Below are positions 33,311-41,826 of a stretch of DNA of 64,000 nucleotides, in pieces (the stretch's first letter is position 1; the number at the start of each line of letters is the position of its first letter). Source of the DNA: Streptomyces roseirectus (lineage in GTDB: Bacteria > Actinomycetota > Actinomycetes > Streptomycetales > Streptomycetaceae); contig NZ_CP060828.1 in assembly GCF_014489635.1 (NCBI RefSeq), forward strand, positions 4,688,001 through 4,752,000. The letters run 5' to 3'. The notes beneath the pieces are model-generated. The model made no database searches. It saw only the letters and a program-made list of their open reading frames with translations, and was not told the DNA's origin. Made by a program: the position numbers and the translations under genes.

Positions 33311-34341
33311 GAATTCTTCTGGCGGGCAACCGCGGATATCTCGGTTCCGTCCTGGAGCGATCGCTGCTGCGCGACGGACACGAGGTCACCGGCCTCGACA
33401 CGGGCTTCTTCGATCCGGCCCCGCGCCAGCCCCGCAGGGACGTCCGCCACGTCACCCGCGACGACCTGCGCGGCTGCGACGCGATCGTCAACCTCGCCGC
33501 GATGTGCAACGACGCCTGCGGCGACCTCTCCGCCACCGCCACCGAACAGATCAACGCCCACGCCCCGGTCAGACTCGCCGAGTTGGCGAAGTCGCTCGGC
33601 ATCCGCTCGTACGTCCTGGCCTCCTCGTGCAGCGTGTACGGGGCCGCCCGCGACGGCGAGCTGACCGAGAAGGACGAGGTCGCGCCGGAGACCGCCTACG
33701 CCGCCAGCAAGGTGACGGCCGAGCATGAGGTGCTGCGGCTGGCCGACGAGTCGTTCGCCCCGGTCGCGCTGCGCTTCGCGACCCTGTTCGGCGACTCGCC
33801 GTCCTTTCGGAGCGACCTCATGATCAACCGCATCGCGCTGACCGCCGCCCGCTGGGGCGAGATCAGGATGAACGGGGAGGGCCTGCTGTGGCGCCCCCTC
33901 CTGCACGTCGCGGACGCCGCGAACGCCATCCGACTGGTCCTGGAATCCAGCGATTCGGGCGCTTCGTCCGCTCCGGCCGGCGAGATCTTCAACGTCGGGT
34001 TCGCCGACCAGAACCACCGCGTCGTCGACGTCGTCGAGATGGCCCGCGAGCTGCTGCCGCACGTGACCGTCACCAGAACTCCCGCGCCGGACAACCGCAG
34101 TTACGCCGTCTGCTTCGACAAGTTCCAGGCGGCGTACGGGGAGTTCAAGTCCACCTGTACCGCCGAGGGCGGGCTGCGCGAAGTCCTCGACGCCTACCGG
34201 CTGCGGCTGCGCGCCCCGCTCAGCGAGACCGGCGACGGCTGGGCGGGCACCGACCGGCGCGAGTGGCTGCTCGCCAAGCGCTCGGCGGGCGTCCTGGACG
34301 CCGACTTCCACTGGAACTCCCCCACCACAGCCGCGAGCTGA
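33307..34341 (+). CDS. NAD-dependent sugar-nucleotide epimerase/dehydratase
   Basis: A 344-aa extended SDR. The nucleotide site is AGNRGYLGS (GxxGxxG), with catalytic Ser in SSCSVYG and YAASK supplying Tyr and Lys. The C-terminal part holds the sugar-nucleotide pocket (GEGLLWRPLLHVADAANA). GTG 33307 overlaps the oxidoreductase stop by 4 nt. Similar proteins act as UDP/GDP/dTDP-hexose epimerases; the exact reaction cannot be told. No glucose-1-phosphate nucleotidyltransferase or 4,6-dehydratase is in the window, so the nucleotide sugar must come from elsewhere. Confidence 0.88.
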   Translation: MRILLAGNRGYLGSVLERSLLRDGHEVTGLDTGFFDPAPRQPRRDVRHVTRDDLRGCDAIVNLAAMCNDACGDLSATATEQINAHAPVRLAELAKSLGIRSYVLASSCSVYGAARDGELTEKDEVAPETAYAASKVTAEHEVLRLADESFAPVALRFATLFGDSPSFRSDLMINRIALTAARWGEIRMNGEGLLWRPLLHVADAANAIRLVLESSDSGASSAPAGEIFNVGFADQNHRVVDVVEMARELLPHVTVTRTPAPDNRSYAVCFDKFQAAYGEFKSTCTAEGGLREVLDAYRLRLRAPLSETGDGWAGTDRREWLLAKRSAGVLDADFHWNSPTTAAS

Positions 34342-34365
34342 CGCCCCGCCAGAAAGGAGCCGCCC

Positions 34366-34830
34366 ATGTCCCCCCGACACGAGCCGCCGATCCTGCCCCC
34401 GGACGCCGTCCACGCCGACCCGCGCGGCTCGATCACCGCGCTGCCGCCCTTCGAGGCCGTCGGCACGGTGGTCATCGAGTCCGAGCCCGGTGCCGTGCGC
34501 GGCAACCACTACCACCATGACGAGAGCCACCTCATGTACGTGGTCTCCGGCCGCATGATCTACATCGAGGACGACCCCGAACTCGGCATCTGCGTCGCCG
34601 AGGTGGGCCCCGGCCAGTCCGTCGTCAGCCCCAAGGGCGTCCCGCACACCACCGTCTTCCCCGAGCACACCGTCTTCGTCACCCTCTCCGACGTCGACCG
34701 CACCGGCCGCAAGTACGAGGACGAGGTCGTGCGCGTCGACCCGCTGGAGGAACGCCCGGAAGTCGCACCGTACTTGGTGGGTCTCGGCCCGCTCGTGACG
34801 GGCGAGATGCAGCGCCGGAGGCAGGGATGA
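34366..34830 (+). CDS. Cupin-domain protein
   Basis: A 154-aa single-domain cupin from ATG 34366, with an AAAGGAG SD. Cupin motif 1 is GNHYHHDESHLMYVVSG (His-rich metal site) and motif 2 is SPKGVPHTTVFPE. Its size and beta-helix pattern resemble sugar 3,4-ketoisomerases, 3,5-epimerases or phosphomannose-isomerase-like cupins. In this operon it plausibly isomerises a keto-sugar nucleotide. The next gene overlaps its stop by 4 nt. Confidence 0.85.
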   Translation: MSPRHEPPILPPDAVHADPRGSITALPPFEAVGTVVIESEPGAVRGNHYHHDESHLMYVVSGRMIYIEDDPELGICVAEVGPGQSVVSPKGVPHTTVFPEHTVFVTLSDVDRTGRKYEDEVVRVDPLEERPEVAPYLVGLGPLVTGEMQRRRQG

Positions 34831-36044
34831 GCCGCTGTCTGCTGTGCGCGTCGGGCGAGTTGGAGGACGTCCTCGACCTGCGCCCCACACCGCCCGCCAA
34901 CGCCCTCGCCGACACGGCCGCCGACGCCCGCCGCGCGGCCCGCTTCCCGCTGCGGCTGATCCGCTGCACCGCCTGCACGCACGTCCAGTTGGCCGACCTC
35001 GTCGACCGGGACCTGCTCTTCCGCGACTACAAGTACGCGACGGGCGCGGCCCCTGGGCTGGTCCGGCACTACGCGGCCCTCGCGAGCGCGCTCACCACTC
35101 GCCACCGGCCGGGCTTCGTCGTCGAGATCGGCTCCAACGACGGCACGCTGCTGCGGCAGTTCGCCGGCGCGGGCGTGCGCGTGCTCGGCGTCGACCCCGC
35201 CGCCGGGCTGGCCCGGACCGCGGAGGAGTCCGGAGTCCCCACGTACGCGACGCACTTCGACGAGTCGGTGGCGGAGAAGATCCTCTCCGAACAGGGGCCC
35301 GCCGACCTGGTGTTGGCGAACAACGTCCTCGCGCACGTCGGTGACCTCGGCAGCGTGCTGCGCGGGGTGCGGCGGCTGCTGGCGCCCGGCTCGCACGCCG
35401 TCGTCGAGGCCGCGCACCTGCTGCCCATGGCGGTGACCGGGACGTACGAGTTCATCTACCACGAGCACATGTCGTACTTCTCGCTCCACGCCCTCCAACA
35501 GGCCGCCCAGCTCCACGATTTGGCGGTCGTCGACGTCGAGGAGATCCCCACGCAGGGCGGCTCGATCCGCTGCTGGCTGCGGCCCGCGAACGCCGTCCGC
35601 GCCTCGGACGTCGCCCCGGCCGTCGCCGAACTCCTCGCGCGTGAACGGGAGTCGGGGCTTCTCGACGGCACCCTCACCCGGTCCTTCGCGGCCCGCACGC
35701 AGCGCGTCAACGCCGGGCTGCACGATGTCGTGCAGGGGCTGCGGACCCGTGGCAAGCGGCTGTCCGGGTACGGGGCGTCCGCGCGGGCCGTGACCCTGAT
35801 GACGCAGGCCGGCATCGACGGGGCGATCGAGCGCATCGTCGACGACAACCCCCTCAAGCACGGCTTCCACATCCCCGGCTCCGGCATCCCGGTGCTGCCG
35901 CCGGACGCCCTGCGCCGGGAGACCACCGACTACTGCGTGCTGTTCGCCTGGAACTTCCGGGAGGACATCACCGCCGGGCTGACGGAGTACGTCGAGGCCG
36001 GCGGGATGTTCGTGGTGCCGTTCCCGCAGCTGATGGTGGTCTAG
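34827..36044 (+). CDS. NDP-sugar C-methyltransferase-like SAM enzyme
   Basis: A 405-aa protein with the three parts of the TylC3/TcaB9/KijD1 group. The N-terminal zinc finger has C4xxC7 and C47xxC50; a central SAM Rossmann fold has VVEIGSNDGTLLRQF; a C-terminal Methyltransf_14 domain has GYGASARAVTLM. The active-site motif YHEH (about 211-214), used as Tyr/Glu/His in C3'-methyltransferases acting on 3-amino- or 4-keto-sugars, is intact. It is therefore likely to add a carbon branch to a keto-sugar nucleotide. It is the last gene of the operon, followed by direct repeats and a convergent gene. Confidence 0.9.
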   Translation: MSRCLLCASGELEDVLDLRPTPPANALADTAADARRAARFPLRLIRCTACTHVQLADLVDRDLLFRDYKYATGAAPGLVRHYAALASALTTRHRPGFVVEIGSNDGTLLRQFAGAGVRVLGVDPAAGLARTAEESGVPTYATHFDESVAEKILSEQGPADLVLANNVLAHVGDLGSVLRGVRRLLAPGSHAVVEAAHLLPMAVTGTYEFIYHEHMSYFSLHALQQAAQLHDLAVVDVEEIPTQGGSIRCWLRPANAVRASDVAPAVAELLARERESGLLDGTLTRSFAARTQRVNAGLHDVVQGLRTRGKRLSGYGASARAVTLMTQAGIDGAIERIVDDNPLKHGFHIPGSGIPVLPPDALRRETTDYCVLFAWNFREDITAGLTEYVEAGGMFVVPFPQLMVV

Positions 36045-36055
36045 GACGTGCGGGG

Positions 36056-36114
36056 TACCCCCGCAGAGCTACCGCCCTGGGCCTACCCCCGCAGAGCTAC
36101 CCCGGGAGAGCTAC
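36056..36114. repeat. Direct repeats at the 3' end of the operon
   Basis: TACCCCCGCAGAGCTACC occurs at 36056-36073 and 36084-36101, with a partial third copy (GAGCTAC) at 36108-36114 that overlaps the stop codon of the convergent gene. The first copy also forms a small GGGGTACCCC palindrome. It may serve as a two-way termination or REP-like element. Confidence 0.6.
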
Positions 36115-37928
36115 TGGTCCATCCCCGCCAGCACCAGCGGCAGCCGGTCCGCCCCGCCCTCCGTGAGGCGGACCGGGACACCCCAGTCCTGCTGGTGCAC
36201 ATGGCACGCCGGGTACTCGTTCGCCGGATCGTCGTCGCACGAAGCGGCCATCGCCGAGACGTGCAACACCCCCTCGGCCACCGCAGGGTTCAGCTCAAGG
36301 ACGCGCGAGAGATCCGTGTCCGCGCCCTCGCCCGCGAGCAGCAGCTCAGGCGGCGTGGAAGAGACCAGCAGGCGCGTGGAGGGGCCGTACCGGGTGTCGA
36401 GCTTCTGGCCCGACGGCGCCTGGAAGACGACGTCCAGCCGGAGCTTGCCCGGCGCGACCTCGGTCGCCGCGCGCTGCGTGCGGTGGGCGACCGCCTCGAC
36501 GCGCACCGCCTCCTCCGGCAGCCGCAGTCGCGTCAGGCGGTGGCGGGCGGACTCGACGACGACCAGGTCGTCCCCGACGAGCACCGCGTCGGACGGCTCC
36601 CGCAGGTCCGTCGCGAGGGTCGTCACCTCGCCGGTCGCGGGGTCGTAGCGGCGCAGGGCGTGGTTGTAGGTGTCGCTGATCGCCACCGAGCCGTCCGGGA
36701 GGGCGGTCACGCCGAGCGGGTGCTGGAGGAGCGCCTGGCCAGCCGCGCCGTCGCGGTGGCCGAAGTCGAAGAGACCGGTTCCGATCGCGGTGTGCACGGT
36801 TCCGTCCGGATCGACCCACCGTAGGGCGGACGTCTCGGAATCGGCCAGCCAGAGCCGGTCGTCGGTCGCCGCGAGCCCGGACGGCTGCGCGAACCACGCC
36901 TGCGCGCCGGGCCCGTCCACCAGCCCCTCGTTGGTCGTGCCGGCCGCGACGGAGACGGTCCCCCCGGCCGGGTCGTACGCCCACAGCTGGTGCACGCCCG
37001 CCATCGCGATCCACACCCTGCCGCCGAACAGGGCGACGTCCCACGGCGAGGAGAGGTCGATCTCGCGCGCGGGCCCCGAGGTCGGGGAGCCCTGCCACCA
37101 CTGCCGCCCGGTCCCGGCGAGCGTCGTGACGTCCCCGGTGGCCAGGTCGACCCGGCGCAGCGCGTGGTTGACGGTGTCCGCGACGATCACCGCGCCGTCG
37201 TCCAGGAGCGCGAGCCCCTGCGGTTCGCTGAACGCCGCCGTGGCCGCCGTGCCGTCGGTGAACCCGCGCGCGCCGGAGCCGATGCGGCGCACGACGCTCT
37301 CGCCGTCCTCCGCCAGCTCGACGAGCTGGTGCCGGGTCGTGTCGCTGACCAGGAAGTGCCCGGACGGCAGGACGAGCGCCTTGCCCGGGAAGCGCAGCGC
37401 GGTCGGCTCCGGCTCCGGCGCCACGTACGGGCCGTCCCCGCGCCGCAGGGTGCCCTTCGCGGCGTGCTCGGCCTCCAGCTCCGTCACCAGGCGCTCGATC
37501 GCGTGCACGTGCCCCTCGCCCGCGTGCTGCGCGACGACGTACCCCTCCGGGTCGATCACCACGAGCGTCGGCCACGCGCGCACCGCGTACTGCTTCCACG
37601 TCGCCAGCTCCGGGTCGTCCAGCACCGGGTGCTCCACGCCGTAGCGCTCCACCGCGTCCACGACCGCCTGGTGCTCCGCCTCGTGCACGAACTTCGGCGA
37701 GTGCACGCCGATCACGACGACCGTGTCCGCGTGCCGCTCCTCCAGCTCCCGCAGCTCGTCCAGGACGTGCAGGCAGTTGATGCAGCAGAACGTCCAGAAG
37801 TCCAGGACGACGATGCGTCCGCGCAGGTCGGACAGGGTGTACTGGCGGTCGCCCGTGTTCAGCCAGCCGCCCTTGCCGATCAGCTCGGGGGCCCGGACGC
37901 GCACGCGGCGCGCAGTGGTGTCGCTCAT
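36111..37928 (-). CDS. Thioredoxin-fold/NHL-repeat protein
   Basis: A 605-aa protein. Residues 10-150 form a TlpA/AhpC-like thioredoxin domain with the redox motif CCINC (C48, C49, C52), then an NHL/YncE-type beta-propeller (FPGKALVLPSGHFLVSDTTRHQ, repeated DG-ADT-NHALRR units) and a C-terminal beta domain with two cysteines in SCDDDPANEYPACH. It lacks a clear signal peptide. ATG 37928 (MSDTTARR) is preferred to GTG 37952; neither has an ideal SD. Homologues are widespread in actinobacteria with no firm function, and a redox-sensing or scaffold role is inferred. Confidence 0.88.
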   Translation of the reverse strand: MSDTTARRVRVRAPELIGKGGWLNTGDRQYTLSDLRGRIVVLDFWTFCCINCLHVLDELRELEERHADTVVVIGVHSPKFVHEAEHQAVVDAVERYGVEHPVLDDPELATWKQYAVRAWPTLVVIDPEGYVVAQHAGEGHVHAIERLVTELEAEHAAKGTLRRGDGPYVAPEPEPTALRFPGKALVLPSGHFLVSDTTRHQLVELAEDGESVVRRIGSGARGFTDGTAATAAFSEPQGLALLDDGAVIVADTVNHALRRVDLATGDVTTLAGTGRQWWQGSPTSGPAREIDLSSPWDVALFGGRVWIAMAGVHQLWAYDPAGGTVSVAAGTTNEGLVDGPGAQAWFAQPSGLAATDDRLWLADSETSALRWVDPDGTVHTAIGTGLFDFGHRDGAAGQALLQHPLGVTALPDGSVAISDTYNHALRRYDPATGEVTTLATDLREPSDAVLVGDDLVVVESARHRLTRLRLPEEAVRVEAVAHRTQRAATEVAPGKLRLDVVFQAPSGQKLDTRYGPSTRLLVSSTPPELLLAGEGADTDLSRVLELNPAVAEGVLHVSAMAASCDDDPANEYPACHVHQQDWGVPVRLTEGGADRLPLVLAGMDQ

Positions 37929-37958
37929 GCCCTCAAGGGTGCCACCGTGCACTGACAG

Positions 37959-38360
37959 TCACGACAGCGCGTGCCCCGTGGTCGCGTCCACGTGGTCCGG
38001 CACGTCGTCGTGGCGGTCGCCGACGGTCGACGTGCCAGTGGGTTCCAGGACCAGGATGTCCGTCGGGACGGGGGCGTACGGCTTGTGCTCCACCCCGCGC
38101 GGGACGGTGAACGCGGAACCCTTCGGGAGGACGACCGTGCGCTCGCCCGCCGGTTCCCGCAGGGCGATGTGCAGCTCGCCCGCCAGGACCAGGAAGAACT
38201 CGTCGGTGCCGTCGTGCGCGTGCCAGAGGTGTTCGCCCTCCACGTGCGCGACGCGGACGTCGTAGTCGTTGACCGTCGTGACGATGCGGGGGCTCCACCG
38301 CTGGGCGAAGGAGGCGAGGGCGGCGGGGAGGGAGACGGGTTCGCGGTTCATGCGGATCAT
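37959..38360 (-). CDS. Small cupin protein
   Basis: A 133-aa single cupin with motif 1 HAHDGTDEFFLVLAGELHI and motif 2 LPKGSAFTVPRGVEHKPYA; His and Glu metal ligands are visible. The start is ATG 38360 or ATG 38351 (MNREP). It lies 30 bp upstream of the thioredoxin/NHL gene on the same strand, so they may share a transcript. It is divergent from the GlxA-type regulator. The substrate is unknown. Confidence 0.85.
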   Translation of the reverse strand: MIRMNREPVSLPAALASFAQRWSPRIVTTVNDYDVRVAHVEGEHLWHAHDGTDEFFLVLAGELHIALREPAGERTVVLPKGSAFTVPRGVEHKPYAPVPTDILVLEPTGTSTVGDRHDDVPDHVDATTGHALS

Positions 38361-38404
38361 GCTGGGGGGTGGTTCACCCGGCGGGCGAGTGCTAGGAATC
38401 GCAC

Positions 38405-39409
38405 ATGACGCAAGGATCCTCGCAGCCGAAGCCGCCGCACAGGGTGACCGTCGTGGTCGACGAGGGCACCAACCCCTTCGAAGTCGGCATCGCCACCGAG
38501 ATCTTCGGCCTCCCCCGCCCCGAACTCGGGCTCCCGCAGCGGCTCTACGAGGTGACCCTGTGCGCGCCCACGCGCGCGGTGCGCATGAACCACGGGTTCT
38601 TCACGCTGACCGGCACGGCCGGCCTGGAGGCCGTGGACGACGCCGACACGGTCGTCGTGCCGGGCAGGCCCGACAACGTCGTCCCGCGCGGGGCGGACGT
38701 GCTGGACGCGATCCGGCGCGCGCACGCACGCGGGGCGCGCGTCGTGAGCCTGTGCACGGGCGCCTTCGCGCTCGCCGAGGCGGGGCTCCTGGACGGCCGC
38801 AGGGCGACCACCCACTGGATGTGGGCGGACGCCTTCCGGGAACTCCACCCGAAGGTCCTGCTCGAACCCGACGTCCTGTTCATCGACGAGGGCGACGTCC
38901 TCACCGCCGCCGGCAGCGCCGCCGCGCTCGACCTCGGCCTCTACGTCGTGCGGCGCGACCACGGCGTGGAGATCGCCAACGCGGTGTCGCGCAGGCTCCT
39001 GTTCGCCGCCCACCGCGACGGCGGCCAACGCCAGTTCGTCGAGCGCCCCGTCCCCGACGTCCCGGACGAATCCCTCGCGCCGCTCCTGGAGTGGGCCCAG
39101 GAGCGGCTGGACGCGCCCCTGACGGTCGCCGGGCTCGCCGCCCGCGCCTCCGTGTCGCCGGCGACCCTGCACCGCCGGTTCCGCGCGCAGCTCGGGACGA
39201 CGCCGCTCGCCTGGCTGACCGGGGAGAGGGTGGCGCTCGCGTGCCGGCTGATCGAGCGCGGGGAGGAGCGGCTGGACGTCGTCGCCGCGCGGGCGGGGCT
39301 GGGAACGGCCGCGAACCTGCGCGTACGCGTGCGCCGGGCCACCGGGCTCAGCCCCTCGGCCTACAGGCGGCGTTTCGGACCCGGCGGCGGGGAAGCCGTA
39401 TCTCCATGA
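38405..39409 (+). CDS. GlxA-family (DJ-1/PfpI plus AraC) transcriptional regulator
   Basis: A 334-aa regulator. Residues about 14-180 are a class I glutamine-amidotransferase-like domain with the nucleophile-elbow region VVSLCTGAFALAEAG; residues about 225-325 hold two AraC HTH motifs (LTVAGLAARASVSPATLHRRF and LDVVAARAGLGTAANLRVRV). The cysteine in CTGAF is kept. ATG 38405 may be leaderless, since TAGGAA ends 6 nt upstream. It overlaps the LURP-one gene by 4 nt, so the two products are coupled. Confidence 0.93.
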   Translation: MTQGSSQPKPPHRVTVVVDEGTNPFEVGIATEIFGLPRPELGLPQRLYEVTLCAPTRAVRMNHGFFTLTGTAGLEAVDDADTVVVPGRPDNVVPRGADVLDAIRRAHARGARVVSLCTGAFALAEAGLLDGRRATTHWMWADAFRELHPKVLLEPDVLFIDEGDVLTAAGSAAALDLGLYVVRRDHGVEIANAVSRRLLFAAHRDGGQRQFVERPVPDVPDESLAPLLEWAQERLDAPLTVAGLAARASVSPATLHRRFRAQLGTTPLAWLTGERVALACRLIERGEERLDVVAARAGLGTAANLRVRVRRATGLSPSAYRRRFGPGGGEAVSP

Positions 39410-39900
39410 GATTCCTGGTACGCGACCGGCTCCTCGGCTTCGGCGAGGACTACTGGATCGAGGACGACCGCGGGCAGAAGGTGTTCCTCGTCGACGGCAA
39501 GGCGATGCGCCTGCGGGACACGTTCGAGCTGAAGGACACGCGCGGGCGCGTGCTCATCGACATCCACCAGAAGATGTTCGCCCTGCGGGACACGATGGTG
39601 ATCGAACGCGAGGGCGAGCCCCTTGCCCGCATCCGCCGCAAACGGCTCTCCCTCCTGCGCAACCACTACCGCGTCTCCCTCGTCGACGGCACCGACCTCG
39701 ACGTCAGCGGCAAGATCATGGACCGCGAGTTCGCGATCGAGTACGACGGCGAACTCCTCGCCGTCATCTCCCGGCGCCGGCTGCACGTCCGCGAGACGTA
39801 CGGCGTCGACGTGGTCCGCGACGACGCCGATCCCGCGCTCCTGATCGCCGTGGCGGTGTGCGTGATCCACCTGGCGGAGAAGGAGCGGGAGGACGCCTGA
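39406..39900 (+). CDS. LURP-one-related (tubby-like) protein
   Basis: A 164-aa protein starting at ATG 39406, overlapping the regulator stop (ATGA). It has a beta-barrel LOR fold: MRFLVRDRLLGFGEDYWIED, KMFALRDTMVIEREGEPLARI, DLDVSGKIMDREFAIEYDG, and a C-terminal hydrophobic helix (LLIAVAVCVIHLAEKE). The fold matches the scramblase/tubby superfamily and may bind membrane phospholipid. Function is unknown. Confidence 0.88.
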   Translation: MRFLVRDRLLGFGEDYWIEDDRGQKVFLVDGKAMRLRDTFELKDTRGRVLIDIHQKMFALRDTMVIEREGEPLARIRRKRLSLLRNHYRVSLVDGTDLDVSGKIMDREFAIEYDGELLAVISRRRLHVRETYGVDVVRDDADPALLIAVAVCVIHLAEKEREDA

Positions 39901-39907
39901 GAGGCCC

Positions 39908-40708
39908 CTACACCGCGCCGCCCGGCACCGTCAGCCCCAGTTGCCGGTCCTTCAGCGCCGGGAACACCTCCCGCGTCTGCGCGACCTTCGCCGGGTCGAG
40001 GTCCACCGTCAGGACCTCCTCGTCGGCCCCCGCCTCTCCCAGGACCTCGCCCCACGGATCCACCACGATCGAGTGACCGGCCTGGGGAACCCCGGCATGG
40101 GTGCCGGCCGTTCCACAGGCGAGTACGAAGGACTGGTTCTCGACGGCACGGGCCTGGGCCAGCAGCGTCCAGTGGGAGCGGCGGCGCTCGGGCCAGCCCG
40201 CCGAGAGCACCAGGGTCTCGGCGCCGGCGTCGACGAGACCGCGGAAGAGCTCGGGGAAGCGGAGGTCGTAGCAGGTGGCGAGACCGAGGACGGTCTCGGG
40301 GAGAGCGGCGGTGACGAGGGCCTGGCCCGCGCCCATCAACACCGCCTCGCCCTTGTCGAAGCCGAAGCGGTGGATCTTGCGGTAGGAGGCGGCGAGGCCG
40401 CCGGAAGGTGAGAAGAGGAGGGAGGTGTTGTAGAGGGATCCGTCGGATCCGCGCTCCGGGATCGAGCCGGCGTGCAGCCAGACGCCCGCGTCGCGAGCGG
40501 CGTCCGCCATCACGTCGTACGTCGTCCCGCGCAGCGGTTCGGACTCGGTGTCGAAGAGGTCGTAGGCGAAGGCCCCCGTGGTCCACAGCTCGGGGAGGAC
40601 GACGAGATCGGAGTCACGCCGCTCGCGTACGAGAGCGGCGACCCGCGCCCGTCGGTCTTGGACGGATTCGCCCTCGTCCACGGCGACTTGGATCAACGAG
40701 GCGCGCAC
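39908..40708 (-). CDS. Carbon-nitrogen hydrolase (nitrilase superfamily)
   Basis: A 266-aa amidase with the Glu-Lys-Cys triad: Glu in VVLPELW, Lys in YRKIHRFG, and Cys in ATCYDLRFPE. It looks like omega-amidase/Nit2-type enzymes that hydrolyse 2-oxoglutaramate or dipeptide-like amides in the cytoplasm. GTG 40708 (VRASLIQVAV) fits the family start; GTG or ATG further up to 40759 would add 17 unconserved residues. It converges on the LURP-one gene, 7 bp apart. Confidence 0.9.
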   Translation of the reverse strand: MRASLIQVAVDEGESVQDRRARVAALVRERRDSDLVVLPELWTTGAFAYDLFDTESEPLRGTTYDVMADAARDAGVWLHAGSIPERGSDGSLYNTSLLFSPSGGLAASYRKIHRFGFDKGEAVLMGAGQALVTAALPETVLGLATCYDLRFPELFRGLVDAGAETLVLSAGWPERRRSHWTLLAQARAVENQSFVLACGTAGTHAGVPQAGHSIVVDPWGEVLGEAGADEEVLTVDLDPAKVAQTREVFPALKDRQLGLTVPGGAV

Positions 40709-40795
40709 ACTACCACCGTCCTGGCATTCGAGTCGTCCACATCGGCCTACGATCGTCACACGAAAGCACTGCCGGGGTAGCCCACAGCAGCGTAA

Positions 40796-40809
40796 CTTAG
40801 CGTGCTAAG
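40796..40809. promoter_or_regulatory. Palindromic operator CTTAGCGTGCTAAG
   Basis: A 14-bp inverted repeat with 6-bp arms and a GT centre, in the divergent promoter region between the nitrilase-family gene and the mycothiol-type gene. The form resembles MarR-family sites. No regulator is adjacent. Confidence 0.5.
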
Positions 40810-40901
40810 ACGCCCGCCGACAGCAGCCGACAGCAGTTCTCCCATTGGCACCGCCGCCACCAACCGCCGCCCGTGTACCGACCGCCGAGGGGTCCCGTTC
40901 C

Positions 40902-41726
40902 GTGAGTCTGCATCCCACCCTCCAGCCCTACGCCGACGCCTGGACGCACTCCATAGAAGCGATAACCGAGCTGGTGGAGCCCCTGGTCGAGGCGGACTGG
41001 AACCTCCGTACGCCGTGCCCCGGCTGGTCGGTGAGGGACGTCGTCTCGCACGTCATCGGCCTCGACTGCGAGATGTACGGCGACCCGCGGCCGATCCACT
41101 CCCTGCCCCGCGACCTGTTCCACATGACGACGGACCACCAGCGGTACATGGAGGTCCAGGTCGACGTCCGGCGCCACCACACCGCCCCGGAGATGACGGC
41201 GGAGCTGGAGTACACGATCATCCGGCGCAACCGCCAGCTGCGGAACGAGAACCGCGACCCCTCGGCGAAGGTGCGCGGCCCGCTGGGTACGGAACTCACG
41301 CTCGAAGAGTCCATGCGCGCGCACGCGTTCAACATCTGGGTCCACGAACAGGACCTCCGCACGGCCCTCGGCCGCCCCGGCAACCTCGACTCCCCCGGCG
41401 CGCACATCGCGCGCGACGTCCTCCTCGACGCGCTCCCCGCGATCGTCGCCGACAAGTCGAACGCCCCCCGCAGCTCGGCGATCGTCTTCGACGTCACCGG
41501 CCCCGTCGAGTTCCTGCGCACGATCCGCGTCGACATCCAGGGCAGAGGCACCCTGGAGACCGTCCCCGCCCTCGGCCCCGCCGCCTCCTTCGTCCTCGAC
41601 TGGGAGACCTACGTCCGCCTCGCCTGCGGCCGGGTCACCCCCGAGTCCGCCGCCGACCGCGTCAAGGCCGAGGGCGACCCGGAACTGACGTCGGCGATCC
41701 TCAGGAACTTCACGGTCACGCCGTAG
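40902..41726 (+). CDS. Maleylpyruvate isomerase family (mycothiol-dependent) protein
   Basis: A 274-aa protein from GTG 40902 with GAGGGG upstream. The N-terminal DinB/MDMPI helical bundle has the metal histidines in GWSVRDVVSHVIGL and in the HAFNIWVHEQDLR region, giving three His ligands; a C-terminal SCP2-like domain follows from about 190. Actinobacterial members use mycothiol as cofactor in isomerisation or detoxification. The precise substrate is unknown. Confidence 0.88.
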   Translation: MSLHPTLQPYADAWTHSIEAITELVEPLVEADWNLRTPCPGWSVRDVVSHVIGLDCEMYGDPRPIHSLPRDLFHMTTDHQRYMEVQVDVRRHHTAPEMTAELEYTIIRRNRQLRNENRDPSAKVRGPLGTELTLEESMRAHAFNIWVHEQDLRTALGRPGNLDSPGAHIARDVLLDALPAIVADKSNAPRSSAIVFDVTGPVEFLRTIRVDIQGRGTLETVPALGPAASFVLDWETYVRLACGRVTPESAADRVKAEGDPELTSAILRNFTVTP

Positions 41727-41826
41727 GGGAGGGACAGAGAGGGCAGGGACAGGCCGACGGGGGCGCACAGGAGACACCGCACGCCCCCGCGCCCCCTTTC
41801 GCCACCCCCTCGCCCCCTCACACCCC

